A stretch of 64,000 nucleotides of DNA from Hyphomonas sp. (GCF_013823385.1 NZ_PNMA01000003.1:1-64000), one strand, 5' to 3'. Shown: positions 1 through 7,968, counted from the first letter of the stretch. Made by a program: numbers and translations. Notes: generated by a model not told the origin, from the sequence alone.

Positions 1-76
1 CCGGGAGCAGGGCGCTTGATGCGGCAAAGAAACCGCCGGCAGCCGCCGTGCGGAGGAGATTGCGTCGTGTGAGCAT
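1..76 (-). CDS. N-terminus of a Tat-exported protein, probably CopA-type copper oxidase (partial)
   Basis: Only the first 25 codons are inside the window, reading leftward from an ATG at 74-76. The visible residues form a twin-arginine signal (TRRNLLRTAAAGG followed by a hydrophobic Ala/Phe stretch), so the product is exported folded by Tat. Its position just downstream of a CusF-like copper-binding protein, in a locus facing csoR, fits the Tat-exported multicopper oxidase CopA of copper-resistance operons. That identity is inferred from context; no catalytic domain is visible. Confidence 0.5.
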   Translation of the reverse strand, partial: MLTRRNLLRTAAAGGFFAASSALLP

Positions 77-145
77 GATGCGATTCCTAATGTTAGAATC
101 GCCTGCCGCGGGCACTGGAGGCGCCACGCGTGGCAGGCGGCTCGG

Positions 146-667
146 TCAGTGCTGACTGTGGTCCATCTTGCCGTGGTCCATGCCCTTCATGCCGGTGTGA
201 TCCATTCCCGGCATAGTACCATGATCCATGCTACCCGTGTCGCAGGATTTGCCGCTCGCTGCCGCGAGCGCCATCGCCGTCCCATGCATCTTGCCCATGC
301 AGGCGTCGTGCAGGCCTTTCGGTGCGTCGAGCGAACACATCGCTTCAATCCTGTAAGACTTTGACTTTGTGTCCTCAGTCAGGAGGAAATGGACGCGCTC
401 ACCAGCTGCGAAAGCGGACAGGTCAACACCTTTGGCGGCCTTGAAGTCCATCGTCATGGCGTCCCAGTTCAGGGCGGCGATGGGCGTGTGATCGATCGTT
501 GCTTTGGATGCCTTGACGTCGAGCCCGGCGACCGTGCCTTCGCCCATCGGCAAGCCGCAATGGTCTGAGTGCTGCATCGCGGCACTGGAAGTGTCGCCTT
601 CAAGCGCAAAGGCTGGCGAGGCCGCAAGCACAGCGGCAGCCGCAAAAATGGAGTGGGAGAGTTTCAT
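146..667 (-). CDS. CusF-like periplasmic copper-binding protein
   Basis: A 173-residue exported protein with an N-terminal signal peptide ending near AFA-LEG. The central part (GEGTVAGLDVKASKATIDH, later WDAMTMDFKA) matches the small beta-barrel copper/silver-binding fold of CusF, including the W and M residues around the metal site. The C-terminal tail is very rich in Met, His and Asp-His (MDHGTMPGMDHTGMKG type), which would add low-affinity copper sites. The start chosen is the Met before KLSHS; a 17-residue upstream extension is in frame but lies before the signal peptide and is unlikely. It lies between the Tat-exported protein and a Cys/His-rich protein, probably one operon under CsoR control, and should bind Cu(I) in the periplasm. 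Confidence 0.85.
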   Translation of the reverse strand: MKLSHSIFAAAAVLAASPAFALEGDTSSAAMQHSDHCGLPMGEGTVAGLDVKASKATIDHTPIAALNWDAMTMDFKAAKGVDLSAFAAGERVHFLLTEDTKSKSYRIEAMCSLDAPKGLHDACMGKMHGTAMALAAASGKSCDTGSMDHGTMPGMDHTGMKGMDHGKMDHSQH

Positions 668-775
668 TTGGAAGTGTCCTTGAATTGATTGATTATTGAG
701 CGGGTGCGGGTCGCACACGCTGAACGGATGAAACAGGCTGCGCGGCCGCGAGGCACGGGCAGTGTCATCGCAGGA

Positions 776-1186
776 TCAATTCTGCAGGCGGACTTTCAGT
801 TGTAGCGGCGTCAGGGGGGGCGGGGTGCTCCAGCCAAAATGCGCATAACGCCAGTCCAGAAGAACGGGCAGGGCGCGGATCGCGGCCTTCTGGATAATGA
901 ACGGCGGAAGTTCATCGGCACTTTGGGCCGCTTGCACTATCTGAGGAGAGGCAGACACCAGGGCGGCATGATCGCATGTGCAGCATTCCTCTTGAGGGGC
1001 CCCCGGATCATGGCTTGCCTGGTTGGACGGGGCGGGTTCATGCTCGTGGCAGTGGGCCTCGGCGCCGGTGTCACGCGCGATGGCTGGAGTGGCTGAAGAG
1101 AAAACGGTCGCGTGCGCACACAGCTGTCCGGCGCTGAAAACAAACAGTGTGAGAACCACTAAGAACTTGCGGGCAGTATTAAACAT
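776..1186 (-). CDS. Small secreted Cys/His-rich protein of the copper locus
   Basis: A 136-residue protein with a clear signal peptide (hydrophobic LVVLTLFVFSAG, cleavage near CAHA). The mature part holds a His/Cys cluster (HCHEHE, then EECCTCDH) that could bind metal, and a conserved-looking C-terminus ending LQLKVRLQN. I do not recognise a named family. First gene of the leftward copper operon, so it is the one read directly from the CsoR-covered promoter; a role in periplasmic copper handling is inferred from composition and position. Confidence 0.65.
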   Translation of the reverse strand: MFNTARKFLVVLTLFVFSAGQLCAHATVFSSATPAIARDTGAEAHCHEHEPAPSNQASHDPGAPQEECCTCDHAALVSASPQIVQAAQSADELPPFIIQKAAIRALPVLLDWRYAHFGWSTPPPLTPLQLKVRLQN

Positions 1187-1193
1187 GCTCGAG

Positions 1194-1221
1194 TTGACCT
1201 TGGCGCAATCACTGTTAAATA
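1194..1221 (+). promoter_or_regulatory. Candidate csoR promoter
   Basis: TTGACC at 1194-1199 followed 16 bp later by TAAATA at 1216-1221 (or TTAAAT one base earlier). The CsoR-like palindrome starts immediately after the -10 element, covering the expected transcription start, so csoR would be autoregulated. Confidence 0.45.
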
Positions 1222-1237
1222 TACCCCAGAGAGGTAT
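1221..1237. promoter_or_regulatory. Candidate CsoR operator between divergent copper genes
   Basis: Inverted repeat ATACC-CCAGAGA-GGTAT, matching the GC-core, AT-flanked palindrome bound by CsoR repressors. On the minus strand it sits exactly in the 17-bp spacer between TTGACT (-35) and TATTTA (-10) of the promoter for the copper operon; on the plus strand it lies just before the csoR ATG. Both promoters would be blocked by one repressor. Confidence 0.7.
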
Positions 1238-1244
1238 AAGTCAA

Positions 1245-1520
1245 ATGCACCATGCTCCGTCTAAATCAGTTGTAACCCGCCTGAGGAGAATTGAGGGTCA
1301 GGTGCGCGGCGTGTCTGGAATGGTTGAAGAGGGCCGGTACTGCATCGACATCCTGACACAAATCCAGGCTATCAAGGCTGCACTTGCCAAGGTGGAAGAC
1401 GAGCTTCTGAAAAACCATGCAGCCCACTGCGTTGAAGAGGCTATCCTGGACGGCGATGCGGAAAGCCAGAGGCAGAAATTTTCTGAACTCGTTGACCTTT
1501 TCGGAAAGTACCGGACATGA
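1245..1520 (+). CDS. csoR: CsoR-type Cu(I)-sensing transcriptional repressor
   Basis: A 91-residue protein of the CsoR/RcnR all-helical repressor family (core VVTRLRRIEGQVRGVSGM, then YCIDILTQIQAI). The metal ligands follow the copper pattern precisely: Cys33, His58 and Cys62, spaced C-x24-H-x3-C as in mycobacterial CsoR; RcnR-type nickel/cobalt sensors have His in the last position. It should bind DNA in the apo state and release it on Cu(I). The ATG at 1245 was chosen because it gives the usual family length; the reading frame is open further upstream but runs through the promoter and operator. It is divergent from the copper-binding genes it most likely controls. Confidence 0.92.
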   Translation: MHHAPSKSVVTRLRRIEGQVRGVSGMVEEGRYCIDILTQIQAIKAALAKVEDELLKNHAAHCVEEAILDGDAESQRQKFSELVDLFGKYRT

Positions 1521-1881
1521 GCGGGACAGGGGGCTCCTGTCGATCAGCGCTGCAGAACGCAGCTCGACCACGCAGAATCAGATGACCCGCTTGAGCGCGC
1601 GATAATCTCCGCTGGTCTGCCAGATCAACGTAACGCTTAGATCGCTGTGGTTGCGCCATAAACAGCCATACGAGCCATTAAATGCGGCGGTCTGTTCGCC
1701 GCAGTCTGACGCCTCCGGCCGGCCACCCCATCGTCTTGCTGGTTTGAGTTCACGTGTCCCTAGTCTACGCGCCAATTGTAACGTGGACAGTGAGGCATTC
1801 TCCGAGGTCAATCAAATGCAGCAAAATGCATTCTTTGTCCGGTTGGAGGCTTTTGGCGGTGTTAGCAACCAGAAAGCTTCA

Positions 1882-1916
1882 AAACCGGGATACAAACCGG
1901 ATACAAAATGAGATAC
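1882..1916. repeat. Short direct repeat (ACCGG-ATACAAA units)
   Basis: Two tandem copies of an AAACCGG(G)ATACA unit about 12 bp apart, followed by a third partial GATACA. Function unknown; it lies in the gene-free stretch. Confidence 0.4.
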
Positions 1917-2032
1917 ATCTTGCAGTATGAAATCTGGTAAGTGATTGTATTTATTGGAGAAGTAGCATTGTTTTGACGCGCGTCACTCGCGCCATTTCTC
2001 ACGAAATGACCTCCCTGTATTGATTTGATTTC

Positions 2033-2055
2033 AAACGGACTTTCGGGGTCCGTTT
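2033..2055. terminator. Hairpin, possible terminator of the nitroreductase operon
   Basis: Eight-bp perfect stem AAACGGAC / GTCCGTTT with a 7-base loop. It lies about 110 bp beyond the stop of the leftward nitroreductase gene, and ends in a short T run on either strand. No long U-tract, so assignment is tentative. Confidence 0.4.
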
Positions 2056-2167
2056 TCGCCTCGCTGCATCGGGCGGAAGTCCGCAAACCAGATTGGGCCC
2101 TGCGGCCGAGGTCCTGAACACGCCGAAGCCAATCCGTGGCCCCCCGCAAAAAAGGCTGACCCCCGGT

Positions 2168-3256
2168 TCACACAATCACATCGTCCACCGGGCGCCGCAT
2201 CGACATGGGCATGGGCGCGGTTCTACCGAAACGGATCACGAGATTGGGGCGTCGTCCCGGCATGCCCAGCCAGTCTGCGAAAGCCGGGCGCAACTCAGCC
2301 ACTTCGATCGGCATGTTCATATGCGCATGACGGATGCCCAGAACGGTTGCCTGAAGGGCAAAGCGCTCGAAACTCCTGCCAACCTGTATCCAGCCTTCGG
2401 GCCCGTCCGTTTCGGCGGCGAAGACCACAACCCCCGCCGATGACCGCATCTGCCGCGTATATTTCTTGTTTTCGGCCTCCTTGGTGAAGACCCGGTCGAA
2501 CAGGAAACGGCCGGCCCATGTCGGCAATGCCGGGTTTCCGGAGCATTTTGCGAAAAGCCCATCCCCCGTTTCAATCGCGCTGCCGGCATTGAAGCGGATC
2601 CAGCTCTTCAGTTCCCGGACGAAAGCCGGGTCATCCATCTGGGCGCTGTTGCCCTGGACTATGAATTCCAGAACCGCCTCCAGCTTGGGGCGTTCGGTAA
2701 GAAAGATCGCCTGTACACCGGGCATCGATGCCGCGCGCCGGAGCTGCGTCAGGTCTTCTGCCCCAACGTCCTCGCCATCATAGTCCGAACGGGTGGACTG
2801 GCGGGCCGGGATTGCATTGCAAAGTTCCTGGTCACGCGCCGGGGCGTGGCCGAGTGAAACCTGGATGCGCGTTTCCGTCTCTTCTGTCTCGACCCTGATG
2901 TCTGCAGGCCGGCCGCTGGCATTGGCCGCGATCAGGAGGTTCTCTGCTGCGCAGCCAAGCGTGACGAAGATATGATGATCGTCCGGGTCAACGGCCGGTG
3001 TTCTGCGCGAAAAGTCCGGCAGAATGTCTATGGCATCTGCGCCAAGGCGAAACTTCCAGGGCTGGGTATTGTGGGAATTGGGCGCGAGGGTCGCAAACCG
3101 GACGAAGTCAAGAAGGCCCGGTTCAGAGGGAAGCGGGGCCCTTATCGCACTGGCTGCGCGTTCATAGCTGTTCATGCTGCTGCCTCCACATCCGCTGAGC
3201 GCGGCAATTGATGTGGCCGCGCCCCCTGCAATGAGAAATTCTCGTCTGGACCACAT
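2168..3256 (-). CDS. Acg-family FMN-binding nitroreductase-fold lipoprotein
   Basis: A 362-residue protein of the Acg-type nitroreductase superfamily. The motif LAPNSHNTQPWKF near residue 60 is the flavin-site signature of this family, and AIPARQSTRSDYDGE near 150 is the second conserved segment. The N-terminus has a twin-arginine motif (SRREFLIAGG) and a lipobox-like LSGC, suggesting a Tat-exported lipoprotein. Acg homologues lack clear nitroreductase activity and may sequester flavin; the substrate here is unknown. It is the last gene of a three-gene leftward operon, 6 bp after the serine hydrolase. Confidence 0.8.
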   Translation of the reverse strand: MWSRREFLIAGGAATSIAALSGCGGSSMNSYERAASAIRAPLPSEPGLLDFVRFATLAPNSHNTQPWKFRLGADAIDILPDFSRRTPAVDPDDHHIFVTLGCAAENLLIAANASGRPADIRVETEETETRIQVSLGHAPARDQELCNAIPARQSTRSDYDGEDVGAEDLTQLRRAASMPGVQAIFLTERPKLEAVLEFIVQGNSAQMDDPAFVRELKSWIRFNAGSAIETGDGLFAKCSGNPALPTWAGRFLFDRVFTKEAENKKYTRQMRSSAGVVVFAAETDGPEGWIQVGRSFERFALQATVLGIRHAHMNMPIEVAELRPAFADWLGMPGRRPNLVIRFGRTAPMPMSMRRPVDDVIV

Positions 3257-3262
3257 TTCAGC

Positions 3263-4441
3263 CTACTCCTCGCGCCCGCTTCCAAACAGGATCTGTGCCA
3301 GGCGGGCTTCCATATCGGGAAGTACGGGCTGGTCACTGTTGATGATGCCGATGTCGGTATTGATCTGGAATGCCACCGCCGTGTCATAGGCAGGATAATA
3401 TTGGAGGCTCGACACGTAGCCCGGTATCCAGCCGTGATGGCCGTAAACCGGCCCGAAATCGCTCTCTGTACGGATAGAGATACCGAGACCGTAGGAGGAT
3501 GCCGTATCGCTTTCCGGAACAGGAACGCCTTTGAGCGCCTCCCTGTAGGCCGCCTCTGACAGGATGCGCCCGGAGAGGAAGGCGCGTCCCCAGACTGCCA
3601 GATCCCTGGCATTGGCGTAGAGGCCGCCGCCCGTCCATTCGATCGCGGGATTCCAGAGCATGACCCCGGCGTCATCTGTTGTGTAGGACGGCAGTCCAAG
3701 CCCGGAACCGGTCTCCACATAACCCCGTGCGAGGCCCGGCAGCGATGTGGAGTTTGACGGCCCTGTCGAGGAAAGTCCCAGCGGAGCGATGAAACGTTCG
3801 CGTATCACATCTTCATAAGGCCGCCCGGTGGCGCGCTCGATGACAAGACCGAGCAGCAGGTAGCCGGTGTCTGTATACGCCCATCCCTCGCCAGGCGGAA
3901 AAAGGGGCTGCAAATCCAGAACAAGGCCAATCAGCGCCTCGGCTGTGGCGCCATCCACCCTGTCCGGCAATAGCTCGGCGAAGGCATCGAGGTGGACATG
4001 GTCCGGCAAGCCGGAGCGGTGCTGCAAGAGATGGCGGAGGGTGATGTCATTGGCGCTCGGCAGGCGATCGAACCAGTCGCGGTCACCGAGCCATTTGGAA
4101 ATGGGGTCATCCAGGCTGAGCTGGCCCTCATCACTCAGTTGCAGGAGGGTGGCGGCCACGAAGGTTTTTCCGATACTGGCGGCGAGCATCGTGGTGCCCG
4201 TGGACATGCGGCGGTTGTTTTCCCGGTCGGCAAAGCCCAGCGCGATCGTCAGTACGCCGTCTGGTCCAGCGACTGCGACGGTCATGCCGGGTAGGTCATA
4301 GCCGGCAATGATCGCTGTGGTTTCGGTCGTCAGAGTGGCTTCCACATCTCTTGGGCGAGGACCGGTCACGCAGGCGGTGGCCAATCCGGCCAGACACATG
4401 ATGGCTACTCGCAGGCGTGGATACGGTCTCTGCGGCGCCAT
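3263..4441 (-). CDS. Class C beta-lactamase-fold serine hydrolase (lipoprotein)
   Basis: A 392-residue protein with the penicillin-binding/serine beta-lactamase fold. The SxxK nucleophile motif is SIGK (in MLAASIGKTFVAATLLQ, about residue 90); the second motif is YTD in GWAYTDTGYLLLG instead of the usual YxN, and HHG (YGHHGWIPGY) takes the place of KTG, as in class C-like esterases and peptidases. A hydrophobic N-terminus ending LATAC suggests a lipoprotein. Such proteins include esterases and D-aminopeptidases; substrate cannot be told. The start overlaps the upstream CPBP stop (TGATG), so the two are translationally coupled. Confidence 0.85.
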   Translation of the reverse strand: MAPQRPYPRLRVAIMCLAGLATACVTGPRPRDVEATLTTETTAIIAGYDLPGMTVAVAGPDGVLTIALGFADRENNRRMSTGTTMLAASIGKTFVAATLLQLSDEGQLSLDDPISKWLGDRDWFDRLPSANDITLRHLLQHRSGLPDHVHLDAFAELLPDRVDGATAEALIGLVLDLQPLFPPGEGWAYTDTGYLLLGLVIERATGRPYEDVIRERFIAPLGLSSTGPSNSTSLPGLARGYVETGSGLGLPSYTTDDAGVMLWNPAIEWTGGGLYANARDLAVWGRAFLSGRILSEAAYREALKGVPVPESDTASSYGLGISIRTESDFGPVYGHHGWIPGYVSSLQYYPAYDTAVAFQINTDIGIINSDQPVLPDMEARLAQILFGSGREE

Positions 4442-5289
4442 CAGCGGGAAGCCTCGGCGGCCCGGCTTGCGGGAAGAATTTCTTTCACGGCCTGCTCACG
4501 AGAAAACAGTGAGCGGCGGTTGAGCCAGACGATGAGAACGCCGGCCAGCACATAAACATACATGTCGTGCGGCTGAGCATCCGGCCAGAGAGGGTTGTTC
4601 ATCTGGAAGTGAAACAGCATGGCGAGCAGGAGGCTGCCGCGCGTATCATTGAACAATGCCGTGAGAATGAGACTGCACGCGAGGGATCCCAGGAAGAAGG
4701 GTAAAAAGCCCCACGCGGCCTGCGGCGTACCGCTCAGCATGAAGGCGGGCAGATGCCAGACCGCCCAGATAACCCCGAGGATGAGGCCGGCCCAGAACGG
4801 TGCAAGGTGGCGCTGAAGGATCGGCAGCGCAAAGCCGCGCCAACCGATCTCCTCCATGGGCCCGAGGATCAACATGAAACCGATTGCCGGGAGAAGTGCC
4901 GGCAGCGGTTCCGTGAACATCGGCGCAGACAGCGCGTTGCCCTTGATCAGGGCGCCGGCAAAGGAGATGGCCGGAAAGCCAAGGAGCAGGAATGCATACC
5001 ACCAGGGCGAAGCGCGCCACAGAAACAGCCGTGACAGAAAACGTCCAAGCCCCGAGAAGCCTGATGTAATCGCGACCAGCAACAAGGCCGCAATTGCCGG
5101 CGCATAAACGGCAAGGATGAAGAGGGGATGATGCCCGCTCAGCGCGCCAAACCGGGCAACGACCCAATCCTCCGCGAAGATGAAGACTGCAAACAGCCCC
5201 CAGGCGAGCCCGAAGACGATCATCAGAAACGGCGCCAGATACACTGAGCCTATCTCGAACGGTGATGGTCTGCCTGTCTGGCGTTTCAT
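4441..5289 (-). CDS. CPBP-family intramembrane glutamic protease
   Basis: A polytopic membrane protein of about 282 residues with the CPBP/Abi (PF02517) motifs: EEIGWRG in GPMEEIGWRGFALP (glutamates and arginine of motif 1), WHLPAF (motif 2) and FHFQMNN (motif 3). The family includes CAAX prenyl proteases and many uncharacterised bacterial members. The ATG at 5287-5289 (KRQTG) was chosen; an upstream in-frame Met would add 17 polar residues. First gene of the operon that continues with the serine hydrolase and Acg-type protein; the functional link is unknown. Confidence 0.85.
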   Translation of the reverse strand: MKRQTGRPSPFEIGSVYLAPFLMIVFGLAWGLFAVFIFAEDWVVARFGALSGHHPLFILAVYAPAIAALLLVAITSGFSGLGRFLSRLFLWRASPWWYAFLLLGFPAISFAGALIKGNALSAPMFTEPLPALLPAIGFMLILGPMEEIGWRGFALPILQRHLAPFWAGLILGVIWAVWHLPAFMLSGTPQAAWGFLPFFLGSLACSLILTALFNDTRGSLLLAMLFHFQMNNPLWPDAQPHDMYVYVLAGVLIVWLNRRSLFSREQAVKEILPASRAAEASR

Positions 5290-5678
5290 GGCCTGTTCCC
5301 ACCGATGTCTGACGGGGGGCATAGTCCACCCTATGAGCATGAATGTCTTTAGGGGGAGTCCCTGATATTTCCCAGCCCCGGAGAGGGCTCTGATGAGAAC
5401 GGTACATCGCCTGGTGGGAAGCCTGAGTTATTTTCCGGGCAGTCTGACACGAACACGGAATGCAGGCACAGATAAACCATCACGACACGAACAATAATTT
5501 CGACCGAAAGTTCAGTGCTGGAGGTTTTATAGTATGGCGGTGATATGGCGCGCCGGTTGCGACTGCCTCTGCAGGATACCCACATTGCGGGATCGTAAGA
5601 AACATTGAAGGTAGAATATGCTAATATGCATCGCGTAACAGGTCAGTAGTTGCGGCCGGCAACAGAAGAAGTCCGGTA
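5290..5678. other. Divergent intergenic region
   Basis: Upstream region shared by the leftward CPBP operon and the rightward DUF4142 gene. A 78-codon ORF on the minus strand (5349-5585) has no recognisable features and I do not call it. No clear operator or RNA structure seen. Confidence 0.4.
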
Positions 5679-6206
5679 ATGGCAAAATTCCGTTTACCTC
5701 ATGAATACGTAATGCGGCTCAATGCAGAGCTGCGGTCTCGCCACGCGACCTGGATTGAGGGGGAGCGGCCGGAAAAGATATCCAAGGCCTTTGTCGCCGC
5801 TGCTTCCATGGCGGACCTCTTTGAGATGAGGGTTGCGGAGCTGGCGCTCTCACAGGGCGGAGAGAAAGTCAGAACGCTCGCGCAGACGCTTCTGCAGGAG
5901 CGTCGCCAGCAGGCTCAGCGTCTGCGGTCCACCTTGAAAATAGCGGCGCTGGGGGATGCTGAACACCTCGTCCCCTACCAGCTTGACGCCCGCCGGGAAC
6001 ATCTGGTCGATCGCCTGAGCGATACGGGCGATGAAGAAGATTTCGGCGCTTTGTTTATCCGCCAGCAGCGGGCTTCGCATGAAGAGGCGGTCGGTATCTT
6101 TTGTTTTTATGCGGTATATGGCGAGAACGAGGCGCTGAGAGCCTTCGCTCGCATTACATTGCCTTTTCTGGAGCGGCGGCTTGATCAGGTGGCGCAGTTG
6201 ACCTGA
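5679..6206 (+). CDS. DUF4142-like helical protein without a signal peptide
   Basis: A 175-residue, charged, helical protein. The segment FVAAASMADLFEMRVAELAL, followed by repeated E/Q/R-rich helices, resembles DUF4142, a four-helix ferritin-like domain common in alphaproteobacterial stress regions. Most DUF4142 proteins are exported; this one starts directly with MAKFRLPHEY and looks cytoplasmic. Start supported by an AGAAGAA stretch about 8 bp before the ATG. It begins a run of stress-type genes. No catalytic residues can be assigned. Confidence 0.6.
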   Translation: MAKFRLPHEYVMRLNAELRSRHATWIEGERPEKISKAFVAAASMADLFEMRVAELALSQGGEKVRTLAQTLLQERRQQAQRLRSTLKIAALGDAEHLVPYQLDARREHLVDRLSDTGDEEDFGALFIRQQRASHEEAVGIFCFYAVYGENEALRAFARITLPFLERRLDQVAQLT

Positions 6207-6358
6207 TGCAAGCTGCGTTTCTCTGAGGGAGAGGTGTGTACTGATGAAATCAGGATGGAAGATTGTCTCATGTCCCGGAATGCAACATCTGCATTTTGCA
6301 TTCTTCGGGGGGCCGCGCAGGGGTTGACCTGCCGGGCAGATGAGCGCCTCATGCAAGC

Positions 6359-7021
6359 ATGTTAGTCAGCTTTTTATCCGGCTCGCCGGCGCTTGCTGTC
6401 AGCGCTATCAACAGATCTCTTGCCGAGGCCGTAAAACTCCGGCGCGGTGCCGGTGTGTCTCCGGAAACTCCCATAGGGATTGATGACGATGCTCTCGTTA
6501 TCTGCAGGGGAGAAGGGGGAACCGGGATGGAGTTCATGCGCTGGGGTTTTCCGCCGCGTAGCCTGACTAACCGGAATGGCTGGAACCCGCCTATCTCCCA
6601 GGTGCACGATCTGGAAGACCGGTGGTGGCAAGAGTTGAACCGGCCCTATCTGATGCAGGCGCGTCATCGCTGTCTGGTTCCGGTTTCGGCATTCGCGATC
6701 ACGCAAGGCAGGCGCCGGAAGTGGCTCCAGCCGGAACGTGGTCTGGGATTTCTGGCCGGCTTCTGGCGTCCCTGGGAAGGCGACACGCGGCTTGTATCCT
6801 CTCCTGGCGAGACGGAGCGGCGCCGCATGCATAGCCGGTTGAGCCTGTTCGCCATTCTCGCCGTGCAGCCCGTGAAGGGAGGGCGTCTGCGCTCGGATGC
6901 TTTGCCCGCTGTTCTCACCGATCCTGTCGACATAGCCGAATGGATGGAGGGCGGCGAAGAGAGCCTGTTAAACATTCCGGATACTGAGAGAAACGTCGTT
7001 ACAGGAGGTGACCTGGCCTAG
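6359..7021 (+). CDS. Degenerate SRAP (YedK/HMCES-like) protein lacking catalytic residues
   Basis: A 220-residue protein recognisable as SOS-response-associated peptidase family: MRWGFPP matches the WGxxP segment, RCLVPVSAFAI matches RCLVPxxGFYEW, and DALPAVLTDPVDIAEWM matches the MPVIL...D...WL segment. Real SRAP proteins need Cys2 (they begin MCGR) to crosslink abasic sites, plus an Asn, a Glu and a His. Here the protein starts MLVSF, the Glu of the GFYEW motif is absent, and the His before MPVIL is replaced. It may therefore bind DNA ends without covalent chemistry, or do something else. The frame is closed just upstream, so a missed MCG start nearby is unlikely. Confidence 0.7.
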   Translation: MLVSFLSGSPALAVSAINRSLAEAVKLRRGAGVSPETPIGIDDDALVICRGEGGTGMEFMRWGFPPRSLTNRNGWNPPISQVHDLEDRWWQELNRPYLMQARHRCLVPVSAFAITQGRRRKWLQPERGLGFLAGFWRPWEGDTRLVSSPGETERRRMHSRLSLFAILAVQPVKGGRLRSDALPAVLTDPVDIAEWMEGGEESLLNIPDTERNVVTGGDLA

Positions 7022-7096
7022 GCCGGCTGCTGGCGCGATGATCTCAGGCTTCCATCGCCATATCCGTGGAAAATGCCAGGACCGGGATATGAGGGT

Positions 7097-7333
7097 TTAT
7101 CCGGCTCGGTCACGTACCTGCTCAGCGCCCATTGCGGCGGCACAATGGGCGCAGCAATAGATGTTGCCGTTTTCTTCGACTCCATGACCGATGATCCGGC
7201 AGTCGCAGTGGGGGCACACGGGCGCGAGCTTCTGGATTGCACATTCGAAACTGTCGAAAACATACGCTTGACCCGCCAGCCTTACCTCGAATCTTTTGTC
7301 ATACTGATTTCCGCATTGATCGCAGGGTTTCAT
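7097..7333 (-). CDS. Small Cys-rich zinc-ribbon / metallothionein-like protein
   Basis: A 78-residue protein with four CxxC-type pairs: CDQCGNQYD at the N-terminus, CPHCDC in the middle and CCAHC near the end, plus FDSFECAI. The pattern (KPCDQCGN, DSFECAIQ, IYCCAHC) is a conserved small alphaproteobacterial family sometimes labelled prokaryotic metallothionein. It probably binds zinc as two ribbons. Last of a likely three-gene leftward unit (7968 to 7097). Confidence 0.75.
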   Translation of the reverse strand: MKPCDQCGNQYDKRFEVRLAGQAYVFDSFECAIQKLAPVCPHCDCRIIGHGVEENGNIYCCAHCAAAMGAEQVRDRAG

Positions 7334-7370
7334 GGGTTCACTCCTGTCTGCCTAAGGATTAATCGAGATA

Positions 7371-7655
7371 TCATCCCGCAGTGGGAATTCCTTCCGCCAT
7401 TCTGGATTGCTGGCGCAAAATCTTCAGTGCGCCCTCGGCCATGCCTTTGAACTTGGGATCGCCTGCAAGAGGCGCCACGAGTAGCATCGTGGGATCATGC
7501 GCCACTTTTAGGGCATGATAAAACCGTGAGCGGGTGAGGGTGGAGTAGAAGATGTAAAGCCCACTGCCGAGCGCGACGCACCGTTCTGTGCTCGCGGTTA
7601 GCGCCGGATCAGGGTCCAGGAAGACAAGATATTGCTGCGTACGGTGATCAGGCAT
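7371..7655 (-). CDS. Hypothetical protein
   Basis: A 94-residue protein without a recognised domain. It contains mixed hydrophobic segments (YLVFLDPDPAL, GLYIFYSTLTRSRFYHAL, MLLVAPLAGDPKF) and no signal peptide. Its ATG overlaps the last 8 bases of the preceding gene, which supports translation as part of a small operon. Function unknown. Confidence 0.5.
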   Translation of the reverse strand: MPDHRTQQYLVFLDPDPALTASTERCVALGSGLYIFYSTLTRSRFYHALKVAHDPTMLLVAPLAGDPKFKGMAEGALKILRQQSRMAEGIPTAG

Positions 7656-7968
7656 TGTGACCGCTCACGATCCAGCCCGTGACAAGTGCCAGAGCCAGCA
7701 GAAATGCCAGCACAACGATCTTGGCCGATCTTTCTCCGAGGCTTTCCCGGATCCAGCTTCGTTGGTTGCGGGGTGTTCTGATGAGTTCTGCGTCGATCTC
7801 CCTTTCCGTCAGCGCAGGTGTTGTGCCGGCGGCTTCATCATCTGTTCCAAGCGGTGCTGCGGCCGGATCAGGATAATTGACCTTATCTCCAGTATTGCCT
7901 GAGTCGATGGCATGCCTCAGCCGCGCCGCTGCCGATGTGGGGCTCGGAGGGGACAACTTCTCTGGCAT
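7648..7968 (-). CDS. Hypothetical tail-anchored membrane protein
   Basis: A 106-residue protein with a Pro/Ala-rich, acidic N-terminal region, a conserved-looking basic segment (RTPRNQRSWIRESLGE) and one C-terminal membrane helix (KIVVLAFLLALALVTGWIVSG). The ATG at 7966-7968 was chosen because AGGAG lies 7 bp before it; the upstream in-frame ATG at 7986 has no ribosome site. Overlaps the next gene by 8 bp. Function unknown. Confidence 0.55.
   Translation of the reverse strand: MPEKLSPPSPTSAAARLRHAIDSGNTGDKVNYPDPAAAPLGTDDEAAGTTPALTEREIDAELIRTPRNQRSWIRESLGERSAKIVVLAFLLALALVTGWIVSGHNA

Larger units (their letters stand above)
1521..2167. other. Intergenic region without a supported gene
   Basis: About 650 bp between csoR and the convergent nitroreductase gene. 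Short ORFs exist on both strands, but none has a credible ribosome site, a recognisable domain or a length that stands out. The stretch contains a direct repeat (1882-1916) and a hairpin (2033-2055), annotated separately. It may be a relic of a lost gene or an old insertion boundary; nothing decisive is visible. Confidence 0.5.

Noticed and set aside
1525-1541. GACAGG...CCTGTC hairpin after csoR
   Set aside because: Short stem without a T run; too weak to call a terminator.
1578-1811. 77-codon minus-strand frame after csoR
   Set aside because: The C-terminal part looks slightly protein-like, but there is no ribosome site, domain or neighbour support.
5349-5585. 78-codon minus-strand frame upstream of the CPBP gene
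   Set aside because: No ribosome site, no recognisable family, lies in a promoter region.
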